From NCBI GenBank assembly GCA_038065515.1, contig JBBTQV010000056.1, positions 1 through 38,146 of the forward strand: DNA of 38,146 nt, written 5' to 3'. Position 1 is the first letter of the stretch; every line of letters begins with the position of its first letter. The notes under the pieces were generated by a model. That model made no database searches. It saw only the letters and a list, made by a program, of their open reading frames with translations, and had not been told where the DNA came from. The position numbers and the translations under genes are program-made. Below, piece by piece: positions 1-7,211 of this stretch. This DNA comes from JAGOPO01 sp038065515 (GTDB taxonomy: Bacteria > Patescibacteriota > Minisyncoccia > 2-02-FULL-40-12 > GWA2-44-9).

Positions 1-711
1 CTGACCGTCGTGTTCCTTTATCTTATCAAATAAGGTCGATACCAGAAAGGCCATAGCCATCAACAGGAGAGTGGAGAACAGCAAGCTGACCGACTGGTGC
101 ATCTGGGAGATGAACAAGTTAAATGACCAGTGAAATACCGTTGCCAGTGCCAAGCCGATGACGAAGAGTGCTTTGCGGTGATCAAAGTAGAACCACGCGA
201 GCGCAATAAAGTAACCCAACAACGCCGATGACAGAGTATGCAGAAGCGTGGCGCCCGCGAAGCGCAGGCTCCACAGGCCGACGGTTGCAGAAAAGCCGTC
301 GACTAGCACGCGGTTGATGACCAGAATGTTTTCCATGGCCGCAAAACCCAGAGCGGCAGTGAGCATATAAATCATCGCGTCCACTGGCTCGTCGAATTCG
401 GGAGAACGCAGGACGACAAAGTATACCGCGAGATATTTTACCACCTCTTCAACGAGCGCCGCCCAGAGATAAAACCCGGGACCGTCCGACAGTGTGGAGG
501 ATGCGATACTCAACAGACGAGCGGCAAGCTGTACGAACAGCAACTGCATCACGATGGCAAGCGGGGAGAGCATGATGCCCAACAGCAGTACCTTGGTGAT
601 GAGTACTTTCGGTTCCGGATGAGAATCTTTGCGCAACCAATAACCAAGCCAAATGAGGCTGGGCAGGGTACCCAAGAACACGAGCAGTGCATACATACCC
701 AGCGAGTCCAT
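1..711 (-). CDS. prsW: PrsW-family intramembrane metalloprotease (3' end outside the window)
   Basis: The reading frame opens at the ATG at 711 and runs off the window edge after 237 codons. It encodes a strongly hydrophobic protein with several membrane segments. Three family marks are visible: EEVVKY (the EExxK type motif, about residue 83), FAAMEN (FxxxEN type, about residue 117) and a later His in LLHTLSSALLGY. These are the metal-site and active-site motifs of PrsW/CPBP-like membrane proteases, which cleave membrane-bound substrates such as anti-sigma factors. No substrate is visible here. The start lies 28 bp after the valS stop on the same strand with no terminator between, so it is probably co-transcribed with valS. 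The assignment rests on motifs. Confidence 0.8.
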   Translation of the reverse strand, partial: MDSLGMYALLVFLGTLPSLIWLGYWLRKDSHPEPKVLITKVLLLGIMLSPLAIVMQLLFVQLAARLLSIASSTLSDGPGFYLWAALVEEVVKYLAVYFVVLRSPEFDEPVDAMIYMLTAALGFAAMENILVINRVLVDGFSATVGLWSLRFAGATLLHTLSSALLGYFIALAWFYFDHRKALFVIGLALATVFHWSFNLFISQMHQSVSLLFSTLLLMAMAFLVSTLFDKIKEHDGQ

Positions 712-738
712 GTATCTACCAGTATACCATTTGGAGGC

Positions 739-2997
739 CTAGGTGGGCCAACACTGAACCATCAGCAGAGATGTGTCGGATTCACCGAACAGCTTGCCCC
801 AGAGCTCTTCGGTGACGAACGGCGCGAACGGATGGACAAGTTTCAGGGTATTCATCAGACACCAAACAAGAATATGGCCGGTATTTGATTTGAGCGATTC
901 GTCGGCCAACTGTCCCTTCGATGCTTCCAGGTAGACATCCGCCAATTCACGCCATGCGAATTGATATGCCTGATTCGCCGCTTCATGGATGATATGGCGG
1001 TCCAGGTTGCCGGTGATATCGGCGATTGCGGCATCGAGCTTGGTGAGAATATCACGGTCTGCATCCGTCCTCACTTCGGGTTTTGCGGTGGCAAAGCGGA
1101 CGACATCTTCACTATCGACACTCATCAGAACGAATCGCGTGATGTTCCATAGTTTGTTGGCGAAATATTTGTATGCGCGGATTTTGTCTTCCGAAATGCG
1201 GCTGTCGGTGCCCGGAGTATTGCCGACGACCAACGCCATGCGGCCCGCGTCGGCGCCGAACTTCTGTGCGACATCGAGCGGATCGATGCCGTTGCCCAGC
1301 GATTTGGACATCTTGCGTCCCTGCGCGTCGCGGACAGTGCCGTGCAGATACACGGTGCGGAAGGGGATGTCATTGAGCGCGTAGCCGGTCATGAGTACCA
1401 TGCGGGCAACCCAGAAAAACAAGATTTCGTAACCCGTCTCGAGAATATCGGTGGGATGATAGATTTCCAAATCACTGGGCTTGCCCTCCGAAGCCTTGGC
1501 GGAGGAGGGCCAGCCGAGCGTTGAGAATGTCCACAGACCGGAACTGAACCATGTGTCGAGCGTATCGGAATCCTGCTCCCACTCGTCGCCTTCCGGCGGA
1601 TTAACATCACAATAGACTTCCGTGCTGTCGCTTTCTGTTCCCAAACTTTTGACTTTTGACTTTTGACTTTTGACTTTCTTTCGGTACCACACCGGGATGC
1701 GGTGGCCGTACCAAATCTGACGGCTGATGCACCAGTCGCGGAGAGTATCAATCCAGTGGAAGTAGGTTTTTCCGAAATAGTCGGGAATGATGGAGATACG
1801 GCCGTCGGCGACCGGCTCGCGCATAATGTCTTTGAGTGTCGTCTCTCTATTTGAATTTTGAATTTTGAATTTTGCATTTACACTGATGAACCACTGCAGT
1901 TTCGGCATTGGCTCGATGATACCGCCGGTGCGGTCTGCGGTAGCCACATTCTGCACGGTGTCTTCTTCTTTTTCCAGCAGGTTTTCTTCTTTGAGCCACG
2001 CCACGACGGTGTCGCGCGCTTCCAGTACTTTTTTATCTTTGAGCTGTTCGGTCTCAACGGTCATGCGGGCATACTCGTTGATGACTTGTTTCACCGGCAA
2101 ATCATGGCGTTGAGCCATCTCCCAGTCGATCATACTGTGGGCGGGAGTAACGCCGACGGCACCGGTGCCGAATGCGGGATTGACTTCTTTGTCTGCAACA
2201 ATCTTGATGTGCAACGAGACGCCACAGAAGTTCACATCGTATTCTTTCCCGATATATTTGGCGTAGCGCTCATCATTGGGATGTACCGCGACGCCGGTGT
2301 CGCCGACTTTGGTTTCGGGACGGGTTGTGGCAATAGGAATGGGAAAGTCCTTGGCGTATCTGAATGTGTAGAGCGTAGCGGCACGCTCTTCGTATGCGAT
2401 TTCGTCGTCAGAAATGGTGGTCTGGCCCTTGGGGTCCCAGTTGATGATTCGATTGCCACGGTAAATGAGGCCGTCGTCGTACATCTTTTTGAACATGGTG
2501 CGTACCGCCAGCGAGCGTTGTTCGTCGAGCGTGAACGCTTCGCGGGACCAGTCGCAGGATGCGCCCATCACTTTGATTTGCGAGGTGATGGTGGCGTGGC
2601 TTTCTTTGGCAAATGCTTCCACACGACGAAGCAATTCTTCGCGGCCCAAATCATGCCGCGAGACGCCTTCTTTTTTGTGGATGCTCTTTTCGACGACGGA
2701 CTGGGTCGCGATGGCAGCGTGGTCGGTACCCGGCAGCCACAGCGTCCGGCGGCCGCGCATGCGCGCGAACCGCACCATGATATCTTCCAGCGTCAGCATC
2801 ATCGCGTGTCCCATATGCAGGACGCCCGTGACATTCGGCGGCGGCATCATGATGGTGAATGGCTTGGCGTCCGCAGGGGTCACGCCTTTTTCTATACAGG
2901 TGTCCGGATTAAAAAATCCCGAGTCCAACCAGCGTTGATAGATGCGCGGTTCGGCGGAAGCCGCATCATAATTCTTGGGCAGTTCGGTGATTGACAT
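739..2997 (-). CDS. valS: Valine--tRNA ligase (ValRS), short form with repeat-derived insertions
   Basis: Class I aminoacyl-tRNA synthetase that charges tRNA-Val. The HIGH-type motif is in PPPNVTGVLHMGHAMM, the KMSKS motif in GRKMSKSLGN, and DTWFSSGLW and FFWVARM are typical of ValRS. At 752 residues it is shorter than usual and stops after EELWGKLFGE, so the C-terminal coiled-coil tRNA arm appears to be missing. Three stretches look like translated DNA repeats: SSAKASEGK (1481-1509), KVKSQKSKVKS (about 1645-1677) and KFKIQNSN (about 1851-1876). The start MSITELPKNY at 2997 is preferred because a promoter lies just upstream (3008-3036); an ATG at 3009 falls inside its -10 box. The frame stays open to 3201, but that extension runs through structured element A and should not be counted as protein. 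Confidence 0.96.
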   Translation of the reverse strand: MSITELPKNYDAASAEPRIYQRWLDSGFFNPDTCIEKGVTPADAKPFTIMMPPPNVTGVLHMGHAMMLTLEDIMVRFARMRGRRTLWLPGTDHAAIATQSVVEKSIHKKEGVSRHDLGREELLRRVEAFAKESHATITSQIKVMGASCDWSREAFTLDEQRSLAVRTMFKKMYDDGLIYRGNRIINWDPKGQTTISDDEIAYEERAATLYTFRYAKDFPIPIATTRPETKVGDTGVAVHPNDERYAKYIGKEYDVNFCGVSLHIKIVADKEVNPAFGTGAVGVTPAHSMIDWEMAQRHDLPVKQVINEYARMTVETEQLKDKKVLEARDTVVAWLKEENLLEKEEDTVQNVATADRTGGIIEPMPKLQWFISVNAKFKIQNSNRETTLKDIMREPVADGRISIIPDYFGKTYFHWIDTLRDWCISRQIWYGHRIPVWYRKKVKSQKSKVKSLGTESDSTEVYCDVNPPEGDEWEQDSDTLDTWFSSGLWTFSTLGWPSSAKASEGKPSDLEIYHPTDILETGYEILFFWVARMVLMTGYALNDIPFRTVYLHGTVRDAQGRKMSKSLGNGIDPLDVAQKFGADAGRMALVVGNTPGTDSRISEDKIRAYKYFANKLWNITRFVLMSVDSEDVVRFATAKPEVRTDADRDILTKLDAAIADITGNLDRHIIHEAANQAYQFAWRELADVYLEASKGQLADESLKSNTGHILVWCLMNTLKLVHPFAPFVTEELWGKLFGESDTSLLMVQCWPT
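1481..1509 (-). repeat. Palindromic repeat inside valS, translated as SSAKASEGK
   Basis: An imperfect palindrome with CCCTCC and GGAGGG arms. The same unit, in the same orientation and reading frame relative to the gene, occurs in tsaD (4488-4516) and metG (24342-24370). Confidence 0.8.
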
Positions 2998-3007
2998 GAT
3001 GCCGTTC

Positions 3008-3036
3008 ATTTTGCCCGATTCTCGCGACTTTTTCAA
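3008..3036 (-). promoter_or_regulatory. Predicted valS promoter
   Basis: On the minus strand there is TTGAAA (3036-3031), a 17-bp spacer and CAAAAT (3013-3008). Transcription would begin near 3001, a few bases before the ATG at 2997. The site lies just outside the outer helix of element A, so A seems not to be part of the valS leader. Confidence 0.5.
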
Positions 3037-3052
3037 CCGCTTCCCGCCGCTC

Positions 3053-3409
3053 TCGCCACCATACTCCGATTCGGCAGCGCGCATTGGTACGGCTCTCTGT
3101 CCGCACTGCCAGCCATCCGAATCTCCGCAGTCGCTTCGCCTCTGCGGCTCGCTTCGTGCTCCGGTCATGCGGATGACTTTGGTGCGGACGACATTCGCCA
3201 TCTGTTATATGCCCGCCGAAGTTTCTTGCCTCCCTGGAGCATGGTGGCGACAGCGGTCGGGAAACAGAACAACGCAAAGTCCGTCACGGAGCCAGCCTGT
3301 CCCTGCCAAAGGGAGCTGGGCGGATATGATGGATGTGAGCCGATGACAGACCGCAGAGTGGTGCATCCCCGGAACTTGCACCGCGTTCTACGGTCTGTGA
3401 GGCGAACGC
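3053..3409 (-). ncRNA. Candidate structured RNA element, copy A
   Basis: Non-coding stretch between tsaD and valS with a related copy at 25880-26267. Conserved words include ACGGCTCTCTG, CATCCGAATCTCCGCAGTCG and TGCTCCGGTCATGCGGATG (plus-strand text). Predicted helices are 3053-3067 with 3236-3250 (15 bp, one G-U on the minus strand), 3099-3106 with 3182-3189 (8 bp) and 3114-3119 with 3170-3175 (6 bp). A distal pseudoknot pairs 3346-3353 with 3391-3398 and 3383-3388 with 3404-3409, and a hairpin pairs 3360-3365 with 3377-3382. Helix sequences differ from copy B while pairing is kept. The G-U pair in the outer helix favours a minus-strand RNA. I do not recognise it as RNase P, tmRNA, SRP, 6S, T-box or a group I intron. 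Function unknown. Confidence 0.55.
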
Positions 3410-3451
3410 ACCAATCGACCCAGGCCCGAGCAGGGATTGACTGGCGGAGGG

Positions 3452-4576
3452 CTAAGAAGTCGAAGATGAAATGCCGAGGCGGAGATTTGCGTCCATCTGA
3501 ACCGATTGCCAGTCGGATACCACGACGCGCTGGTGTGCGAAGTATGCGGCGACAGCAATCATGGCGGCGTTGTCGCCGGTGTATTCCAGTGCGGGGATGA
3601 TACAATGGGCTCCAATGTCAGCACACATGGCCGTCAGCCGTTCGCGCAGGAGAGTATTTGCGCTGACTCCGCCGGAGAGCATGATTGTCGGTACGGCATG
3701 TGCTTCTGCGGCACGGCGCGTCTTCTGAATAAGTACATCGATTGCCGCTTCCTGAAATGATGCGGCGATGTCAGCTTTTTCCGTGTCCGTCAGTTCCCGC
3801 ACGCCGCTCGTGATGTCCCGTATCAGATAGAGAACGGCAGTCTTCAGCCCGCTGTACGAAAAATTGAAATCCGGTGATTTCAACATCGGTTTGGGAAGAT
3901 TGTATGCGGTGGGATTTCCTTGCAATGCGAGTGTGGAAACTTTCGGACCGCCCGGATATGACAGGCCCAGAAGCCGAGCGACTTTATCGAATGCCTCGCC
4001 CACAGCATCATCGAGCGTCTCGCCGATGATTTTATAGTCGCCGTGGTCGCGCATCAGCACTAAATCGGTATGGCCACCGGACACAATAAGGTTCAGCGCT
4101 GGAAACTCAACTTTTTTTATTTTTGATGTTTGAGTTTTAATTTCAGCAATTGGCGATAGCCAGTTGCTGTGTATGTGTCCGTCCATGTGGTCAACGCCGA
4201 TGAGCGGCTTATCGTACCGCCACGCCAGCGTACGCGCGAAGGTAAGGCCCACCAGAAGAGCAGGGCCAAGGCCCGGGCCGCGGGTGACCGCGAGCAGGTC
4301 GATATCAGAAGATTGTAGCTTGTGGCCTGTAACTTCGGATGCTTGCGCAAGAGCCGTTTCGTACACATGGCCGATGTTGGCGGCATGTTCGCGCGCGGCA
4401 AGCGTCGGCACGACGCCTCCGTAGCGCTCGTGCATGGCTATCTGACTTGAGACGACATTGCTTAACACGGCGATAGTATTGCCGTACTTGCCCTCCGAAG
4501 CTTCAGCGAAGGAGGGTGCCTCGATGACGGCAACCGCCGTCTCGTCGCATGACGATTCAATGGCGAGGATTTTCAC
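3452..4576 (-). CDS. tsaD: tRNA N6-adenosine threonylcarbamoyltransferase TsaD
   Basis: Transfers the threonylcarbamoyl group to A37 of ANN-decoding tRNAs, working with TsaB/TsaE, in the cytoplasm. The N-terminus MKILAIESSCDETAVAV, the metal-binding HMDGH, LIVSGGHTDLVL and the late GDNAAMIA are typical of the ASKHA-fold family. The 374-residue length is slightly long because of apparent repeat-derived inserts: SFAEASEGK near residue 22, HKLQSSD, and EIKTQTSKIKK before the SGGH motif. The start codon is GTG at 4576 and overlaps the stop of the upstream GIY-YIG gene (GTGA), which suggests translational coupling. The stop is followed by structured element A. Confidence 0.96.
   Translation of the reverse strand: MKILAIESSCDETAVAVIEAPSFAEASEGKYGNTIAVLSNVVSSQIAMHERYGGVVPTLAAREHAANIGHVYETALAQASEVTGHKLQSSDIDLLAVTRGPGLGPALLVGLTFARTLAWRYDKPLIGVDHMDGHIHSNWLSPIAEIKTQTSKIKKVEFPALNLIVSGGHTDLVLMRDHGDYKIIGETLDDAVGEAFDKVARLLGLSYPGGPKVSTLALQGNPTAYNLPKPMLKSPDFNFSYSGLKTAVLYLIRDITSGVRELTDTEKADIAASFQEAAIDVLIQKTRRAAEAHAVPTIMLSGGVSANTLLRERLTAMCADIGAHCIIPALEYTGDNAAMIAVAAYFAHQRVVVSDWQSVQMDANLRLGISSSTS
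4488..4516 (-). repeat. Palindromic repeat inside tsaD, translated as SFAEASEGK
   Basis: CCCTCCGAAGC...GAAGGAGGG palindrome, same frame and orientation as the copies in valS and metG. It interrupts the TsaD sequence between VIEAP and YGNTIAVLSN, a position where the family normally has no such insert. Confidence 0.8.
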
Positions 4577-4809
4577 TTGAGGTGTTTTGATAAGAAGGCA
4601 CGCCCCGAACCTGACTTGAGATATTTCTCAAAGTTGTAAGCAGTGTATCTATTTTCAAAAACCGTATAACAAATAATATAAACGGGCAGTCTATTTTTCG
4701 TCGCAAAAACACGGCCAGAAGCATGGCGCTTTAGCCGGTCCTCAACATTATTAGTGCAGCCAGTATAAACCGTGCCATCAGCACATTGGAGAATATAGAC
4801 AGAATGCAT
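4573..4809 (-). CDS. GIY-YIG domain nuclease-like protein
   Basis: A 78-residue single-domain protein. VYILQCADGTVYTGCTNN forms the GIY-YIG core, DRLKRH carries the conserved Arg, and FEKYLKSGSGR carries the late Glu. It matches the small YhbQ/UPF0213 type, whose cellular role is poorly known. The start at 4809 (MHSVYIL) is chosen because AAGGAG lies just upstream; a longer frame to 4902 has no ribosome site and lacks family similarity. The stop overlaps the tsaD start by four bases, so the two are probably expressed together. Confidence 0.85.
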   Translation of the reverse strand: MHSVYILQCADGTVYTGCTNNVEDRLKRHASGRVFATKNRLPVYIICYTVFENRYTAYNFEKYLKSGSGRAFLSKHLK

Positions 4810-4836
4810 AGTTGTATTTTCTCCTTCGCGATCTAA

Positions 4837-4871
4837 GCAGCTTTCAGCTGCCGTAGTTCGCTCCGGCGAAC
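4837..4871. other. Two adjacent small hairpins between tRNA-Glu and the GIY-YIG gene
   Basis: GCAGCT-TTC-AGCTGC (4837-4851) and GTTCGC-TCCG-GCGAAC (4856-4871). They lie downstream of tRNA-Glu in its direction and could stop or process its transcript. There is no T-run, so this is not a clear intrinsic terminator. Confidence 0.35.
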
Positions 4872-4933
4872 GAATTCTTGCCTTTGCAATTTCAGCAGCC
4901 ATTGGCTACCGAAGCTGCTTCAGCAAGCGAAGG

Positions 4934-5005
4934 CAGCGCCACGGAGAATCGAACTCCGATTCCGCCCGTGAAAGGGGCGTGTCCTAACCGTTAGACGATG
5001 GCGCC
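4934..5005 (-). tRNA. tRNA-Glu(TTC)
   Basis: The minus strand folds into a cloverleaf: acceptor GGCGCCA with TGGCGCT, D-arm with GGTTAGGA, anticodon arm CGCCC-CTTTCAC-GGGCG giving anticodon TTC, and T-arm with GTTCGATTC. CCA is not encoded, since GCC is followed by T. A promoter is visible upstream at 5051-5078. Confidence 0.95.
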
Positions 5006-5050
5006 ATGACTTTGCCAAGGCTCCGACATGCAAAGCATTGACAACTACTG

Positions 5051-5078
5051 ATTTTAGCATAATTCCTGGAATTTTCAA
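5051..5078 (-). promoter_or_regulatory. Predicted tRNA-Glu promoter
   Basis: TTGAAA (5078-5073), a 16-bp spacer and TAAAAT (5056-5051) with an extended -10 TGC on the minus strand. Confidence 0.5.
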
Positions 5079-5080
5079 CA

Positions 5081-5108
5081 TTGCACTGTATTCTGTGCGG
5101 GATATGAT
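5081..5108 (+). promoter_or_regulatory. Predicted promoter giving a leaderless start at 5116
   Basis: TTGCAC (5081-5086), a 16-bp spacer and TATGAT (5103-5108). The expected start of transcription is about 5115, immediately before the ATG at 5116. Confidence 0.45.
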
Positions 5109-5115
5109 GAATAAC

Positions 5116-5469
5116 ATGGAACATGAACCAGGCCATCAGGAGCGCGGACCGTACAATCTCCGGAACGATTTTGAAGGCGTGCGCAACGCCATTGCCATTG
5201 TTGAAGGCGAGGCGTGGCTCCGTGCGGAGCAGCGTATATCCTCAAATTGGGACGAGGTAAGCGAGGGAGAGCGTGAGACGAGCCTTGAAGGGGCGCGTCG
5301 GTGGCTTGACAGGGTGCCTGTTGATGAGGATATCTGGCATACGGTCTACGGCACATTCGGAGTGGACAGGTGGTATATTCACGCGGATGGCTCGGTCCGA
5401 TTCTCGGAGTCTCACGCATCACCGCAGGGGCTCCAACTCGCGAAAGAAAAAGGATTCTGGGTAGGGTAG
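5116..5469 (+). CDS. Hypothetical acidic protein, 117 aa
   Basis: I do not recognise the family. The protein is soluble and rich in Glu and Arg (MEHEPGHQERGPYNLRNDF...), with no signal peptide or membrane segment. It ends with WYIHADGSVRFSESHASPQG and LQLAKEKGFWVG. ATG codons at 5104 and 5107 lie within the predicted -10 box, so the ATG at 5116 is preferred as a leaderless start. It stands alone on the plus strand between tRNA-Glu and the convergent rplT operon and ends at a shared hairpin terminator. Confidence 0.7.
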   Translation: MEHEPGHQERGPYNLRNDFEGVRNAIAIVEGEAWLRAEQRISSNWDEVSEGERETSLEGARRWLDRVPVDEDIWHTVYGTFGVDRWYIHADGSVRFSESHASPQGLQLAKEKGFWVG

Positions 5470-5482
5470 TCTGGAAATCAGA

Positions 5483-5510
5483 AACCCCCGCGTGTGCGGG
5501 GGTTCTTTTA
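5483..5510. terminator. Bidirectional hairpin between the 5116 gene and rplT
   Basis: AACCCCCGC-GTGT-GCGGGGGTT followed by CTTTTA on the plus strand. The rplT stop codon lies directly beside it, so it probably ends both convergent transcripts. Confidence 0.75.
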
Positions 5511-5849
5511 CTTCGCGGCGAGGACTTGCTTAAAGACCTCGGGGTGGTCGGCGGCGATGCGGGAGAGGATTTTGCGGTCCAGTTCCACATGAGCGGCCTT
5601 GAGCTGCGCGATGAGTTTGGAATACGAGGTGCCGTTGTCTTTGGCGGCCGCGCTGACGCGGACGGTCCACAGACGGCGCATCGTGCGCTTTTTCTTTTTG
5701 CGGTCGGCAAACTGGAACGACCACGCGTGCAGGAGTGCTTCTTTTGCTGCGCGGTACTTTGTTGAGCGACCCCACTTGAAACCCTTTGCGTGCTTCAGAA
5801 GCCGTTTGCGGCGGGCATTTGCTGTGACTCCTCGTTTAATCCTGGTCAT
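5508..5849 (-). CDS. rplT: 50S ribosomal protein L20
   Basis: A 113-residue basic protein with the standard L20 start TRIKRGVTANARRKRLLKHAKGFKW and the motif RRLWTVRVSAAAKDNG. L20 binds 23S rRNA early in 50S assembly. It is the last gene of infC-rpmI-rplT, with the usual order and a 14-bp gap from rpmI. Family length is about 115-120, so the gene is complete. Confidence 0.97.
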   Translation of the reverse strand: MTRIKRGVTANARRKRLLKHAKGFKWGRSTKYRAAKEALLHAWSFQFADRKKKKRTMRRLWTVRVSAAAKDNGTSYSKLIAQLKAAHVELDRKILSRIAADHPEVFKQVLAAK

Positions 5850-5863
5850 GGCGGTAGTTCAGA

Positions 5864-6082
5864 TTATTGTTTGGATGAAATACTGCGCGACGGCATGAGG
5901 TTCTGGAAGCTCTTGGCAAACGCAACGGGGGACAGCTTCTGGCCGTGCTTGTGCAGGCCGGTACTTCCGCTGTCTTTTGCATTGAAATGACCCTGGCCGG
6001 GCTTGCGCTTCAAAATCCTACCGTTGCCGGTAATCTTGACGCGCTTTGCGAGGGATCGGTTACTCTTGTGGGTTTTTGCCAT
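5864..6082 (-). CDS. rpmI: 50S ribosomal protein L35
   Basis: A 72-residue very basic protein beginning MAKTHKSNRSLAKRVKITG and containing GHFNAKDSGSTGLHKHG, close to the usual L35 pattern. Its start lies inside the 3' end of infC (23-bp overlap), which points to translational coupling. Middle gene of the infC operon. Confidence 0.95.
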   Translation of the reverse strand: MAKTHKSNRSLAKRVKITGNGRILKRKPGQGHFNAKDSGSTGLHKHGQKLSPVAFAKSFQNLMPSRSISSKQ

Positions 6083-6620
6083 TGATTTCGGGTTTTGGTT
6101 TCATCTGCGCTTTCTTGTCTTTTTGGATGACGACCACCCATCCATACGGGCCGCGCATCGGCTCTCGCTGACGGGTGAACGGAACAGATATTTTGGTGAG
6201 GAATGTTTCCAACTGCTGGAGTCCGCGCTGTGGAAATGCTTTTTCCCTTCCGCGCAGAGTCAGCTCTACTTTCACCAGATGCCCTTCGCTAAGAAACTCA
6301 TCGGCCTTTTTTGCTTTGAACAACAGGTCGTGGATGCCGGTTTTGAAGCCGACGCGCACCGCCTTTGTCAGCTGTTCCTTCACTTTCGGCCGCGCCTTTT
6401 CTTCCTTGGACTTGGTGTACATGTACTTCCCATAGTCCATGATTTTGGCGATGGGCGGTACCGCTGCGGGGCTGACCTCTACCAGATCCAGATCCTGTTC
6501 TTTTGCCAGCTTCTGCGCATCAAAAGTCTTCATCACCCCCAACTGCTTGCCGTCCTGGTCGATGACCTGGACTTCGGGGATGCGTATTTGGTGGTTGACT
6601 CTAAGATCGCGTATAGCCAA
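6060..6620 (-). CDS. infC: Translation initiation factor IF-3
   Basis: A 186-residue two-domain IF-3. The N-domain holds VNHQIRIPEVQVIDQDGKQLGV and VSPAAVPPIAKIMDYGKYMY; the C-domain holds VRVGFKTGIHDLLFKAKKADEFL and QREPMRGPYGWVVVIQ. IF-3 binds 30S subunits and checks start codons. The only plausible start is TTG at 6620, preceded by no Shine-Dalgarno sequence. In other bacteria infC uses a rare start such as AUU, through which IF-3 represses its own synthesis; the TTG fits that scheme, but regulation is inferred. First gene of the operon with rpmI and rplT. Confidence 0.96.
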   Translation of the reverse strand: MAIRDLRVNHQIRIPEVQVIDQDGKQLGVMKTFDAQKLAKEQDLDLVEVSPAAVPPIAKIMDYGKYMYTKSKEEKARPKVKEQLTKAVRVGFKTGIHDLLFKAKKADEFLSEGHLVKVELTLRGREKAFPQRGLQQLETFLTKISVPFTRQREPMRGPYGWVVVIQKDKKAQMKPKPEINGKNPQE

Positions 6621-6644
6621 GACAGGTAAAAATCAAGCCTGGGG

Positions 6645-6673
6645 AGTATAACACAGGCCCTCTGATTTGTGAA
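6645..6673 (-). promoter_or_regulatory. Predicted infC operon promoter
   Basis: TTCACA (6673-6668), a 17-bp spacer and TATACT (6650-6645) on the minus strand. Transcription should start near 6638, leaving a leader of about 18 nt before the TTG start. Confidence 0.6.
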
Positions 6674-6680
6674 GTGTCGC

Positions 6681-7211
6681 TCACTTTTTGACGGGACAAG
6701 ATGCCCAGAGGCCTCGCGCGGCGGTGCGGGCAGCGGATTGTGCGGCGATGAACTCTTTTGCGTGGGAGACATCGGGCGGATAGGTGTCCGCGTATGCATA
6801 CCCATCAGCGACTAGCTTCAGATTCACAAAGGTGCCGTCGGGAAGGTAAATGTAGCGCAGAAGACGGCCATATTTGTCGGTATCGGTAATGTCGCGCACT
6901 AGGCGCACGAATCCGCTCTCAAGCAGTTTCTTATTGTAGTCGGACGCCTCTTTTCCGAAGCACTCGACCGCCTTGGTTGGGTGGACGGTTTCCGGGGTGT
7001 TGATGCCGATGTAGCGGACGCGTGAGCCACCTTCGATTTCGATAGTATCACCGTCGACAACACTGCTTATCCGCACCAAGCCTTCAGGTGCGGGGCGCGG
7101 CGTTGCAGTGGGTGCCGTAGTGTTGTGGACTGCGTCCGGTTGGGACAGCCACTGCGTATATAGCGCAACAGCGACAAGAGAGACGGCGGTGATGATGCGT
7201 TTATTGGTCAT
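6681..7211 (-). CDS. Secreted or membrane-anchored thermonuclease (SNase-like)
   Basis: A 176-residue staphylococcal-nuclease-fold protein. Residues 6-24 form a hydrophobic signal or anchor, followed by a Pro/Thr linker. The nuclease domain shows VVDGDTIEI (Asp pair), VRYIGINTPE (Arg and Glu), DKYGRLLRYIYL (second Arg) and LVADGYA. The usual Asp of GIDTPE is Asn here, a frequent natural variant. It should cut DNA or RNA outside the membrane, useful to a CPR cell that scavenges nucleotides (inference). The ATG overlaps the stop of the upstream exonuclease-like gene (ATGA), so the two are coupled. Confidence 0.9.
   Translation of the reverse strand: MTNKRIITAVSLVAVALYTQWLSQPDAVHNTTAPTATPRPAPEGLVRISSVVDGDTIEIEGGSRVRYIGINTPETVHPTKAVECFGKEASDYNKKLLESGFVRLVRDITDTDKYGRLLRYIYLPDGTFVNLKLVADGYAYADTYPPDVSHAKEFIAAQSAARTAARGLWASCPVKK

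Noticed and set aside
1858..2994. 378-aa ORF antisense to valS
   Set aside because: Shadow of the valS codon pattern; no ribosome site, no promoter, no recognisable domain.
2998..3201. N-terminal extension of ValRS beginning MANVVRTKVIRM
   Set aside because: It runs through structured element A, has no family similarity, and the promoter at 3008-3036 lies inside it.
3040..3450. T-box riboswitch upstream of valS
   Set aside because: No T-box bulge or specifier-loop arrangement is visible, the valS promoter lies downstream of the element, and the related copy B is not before an aminoacyl-tRNA synthetase gene.
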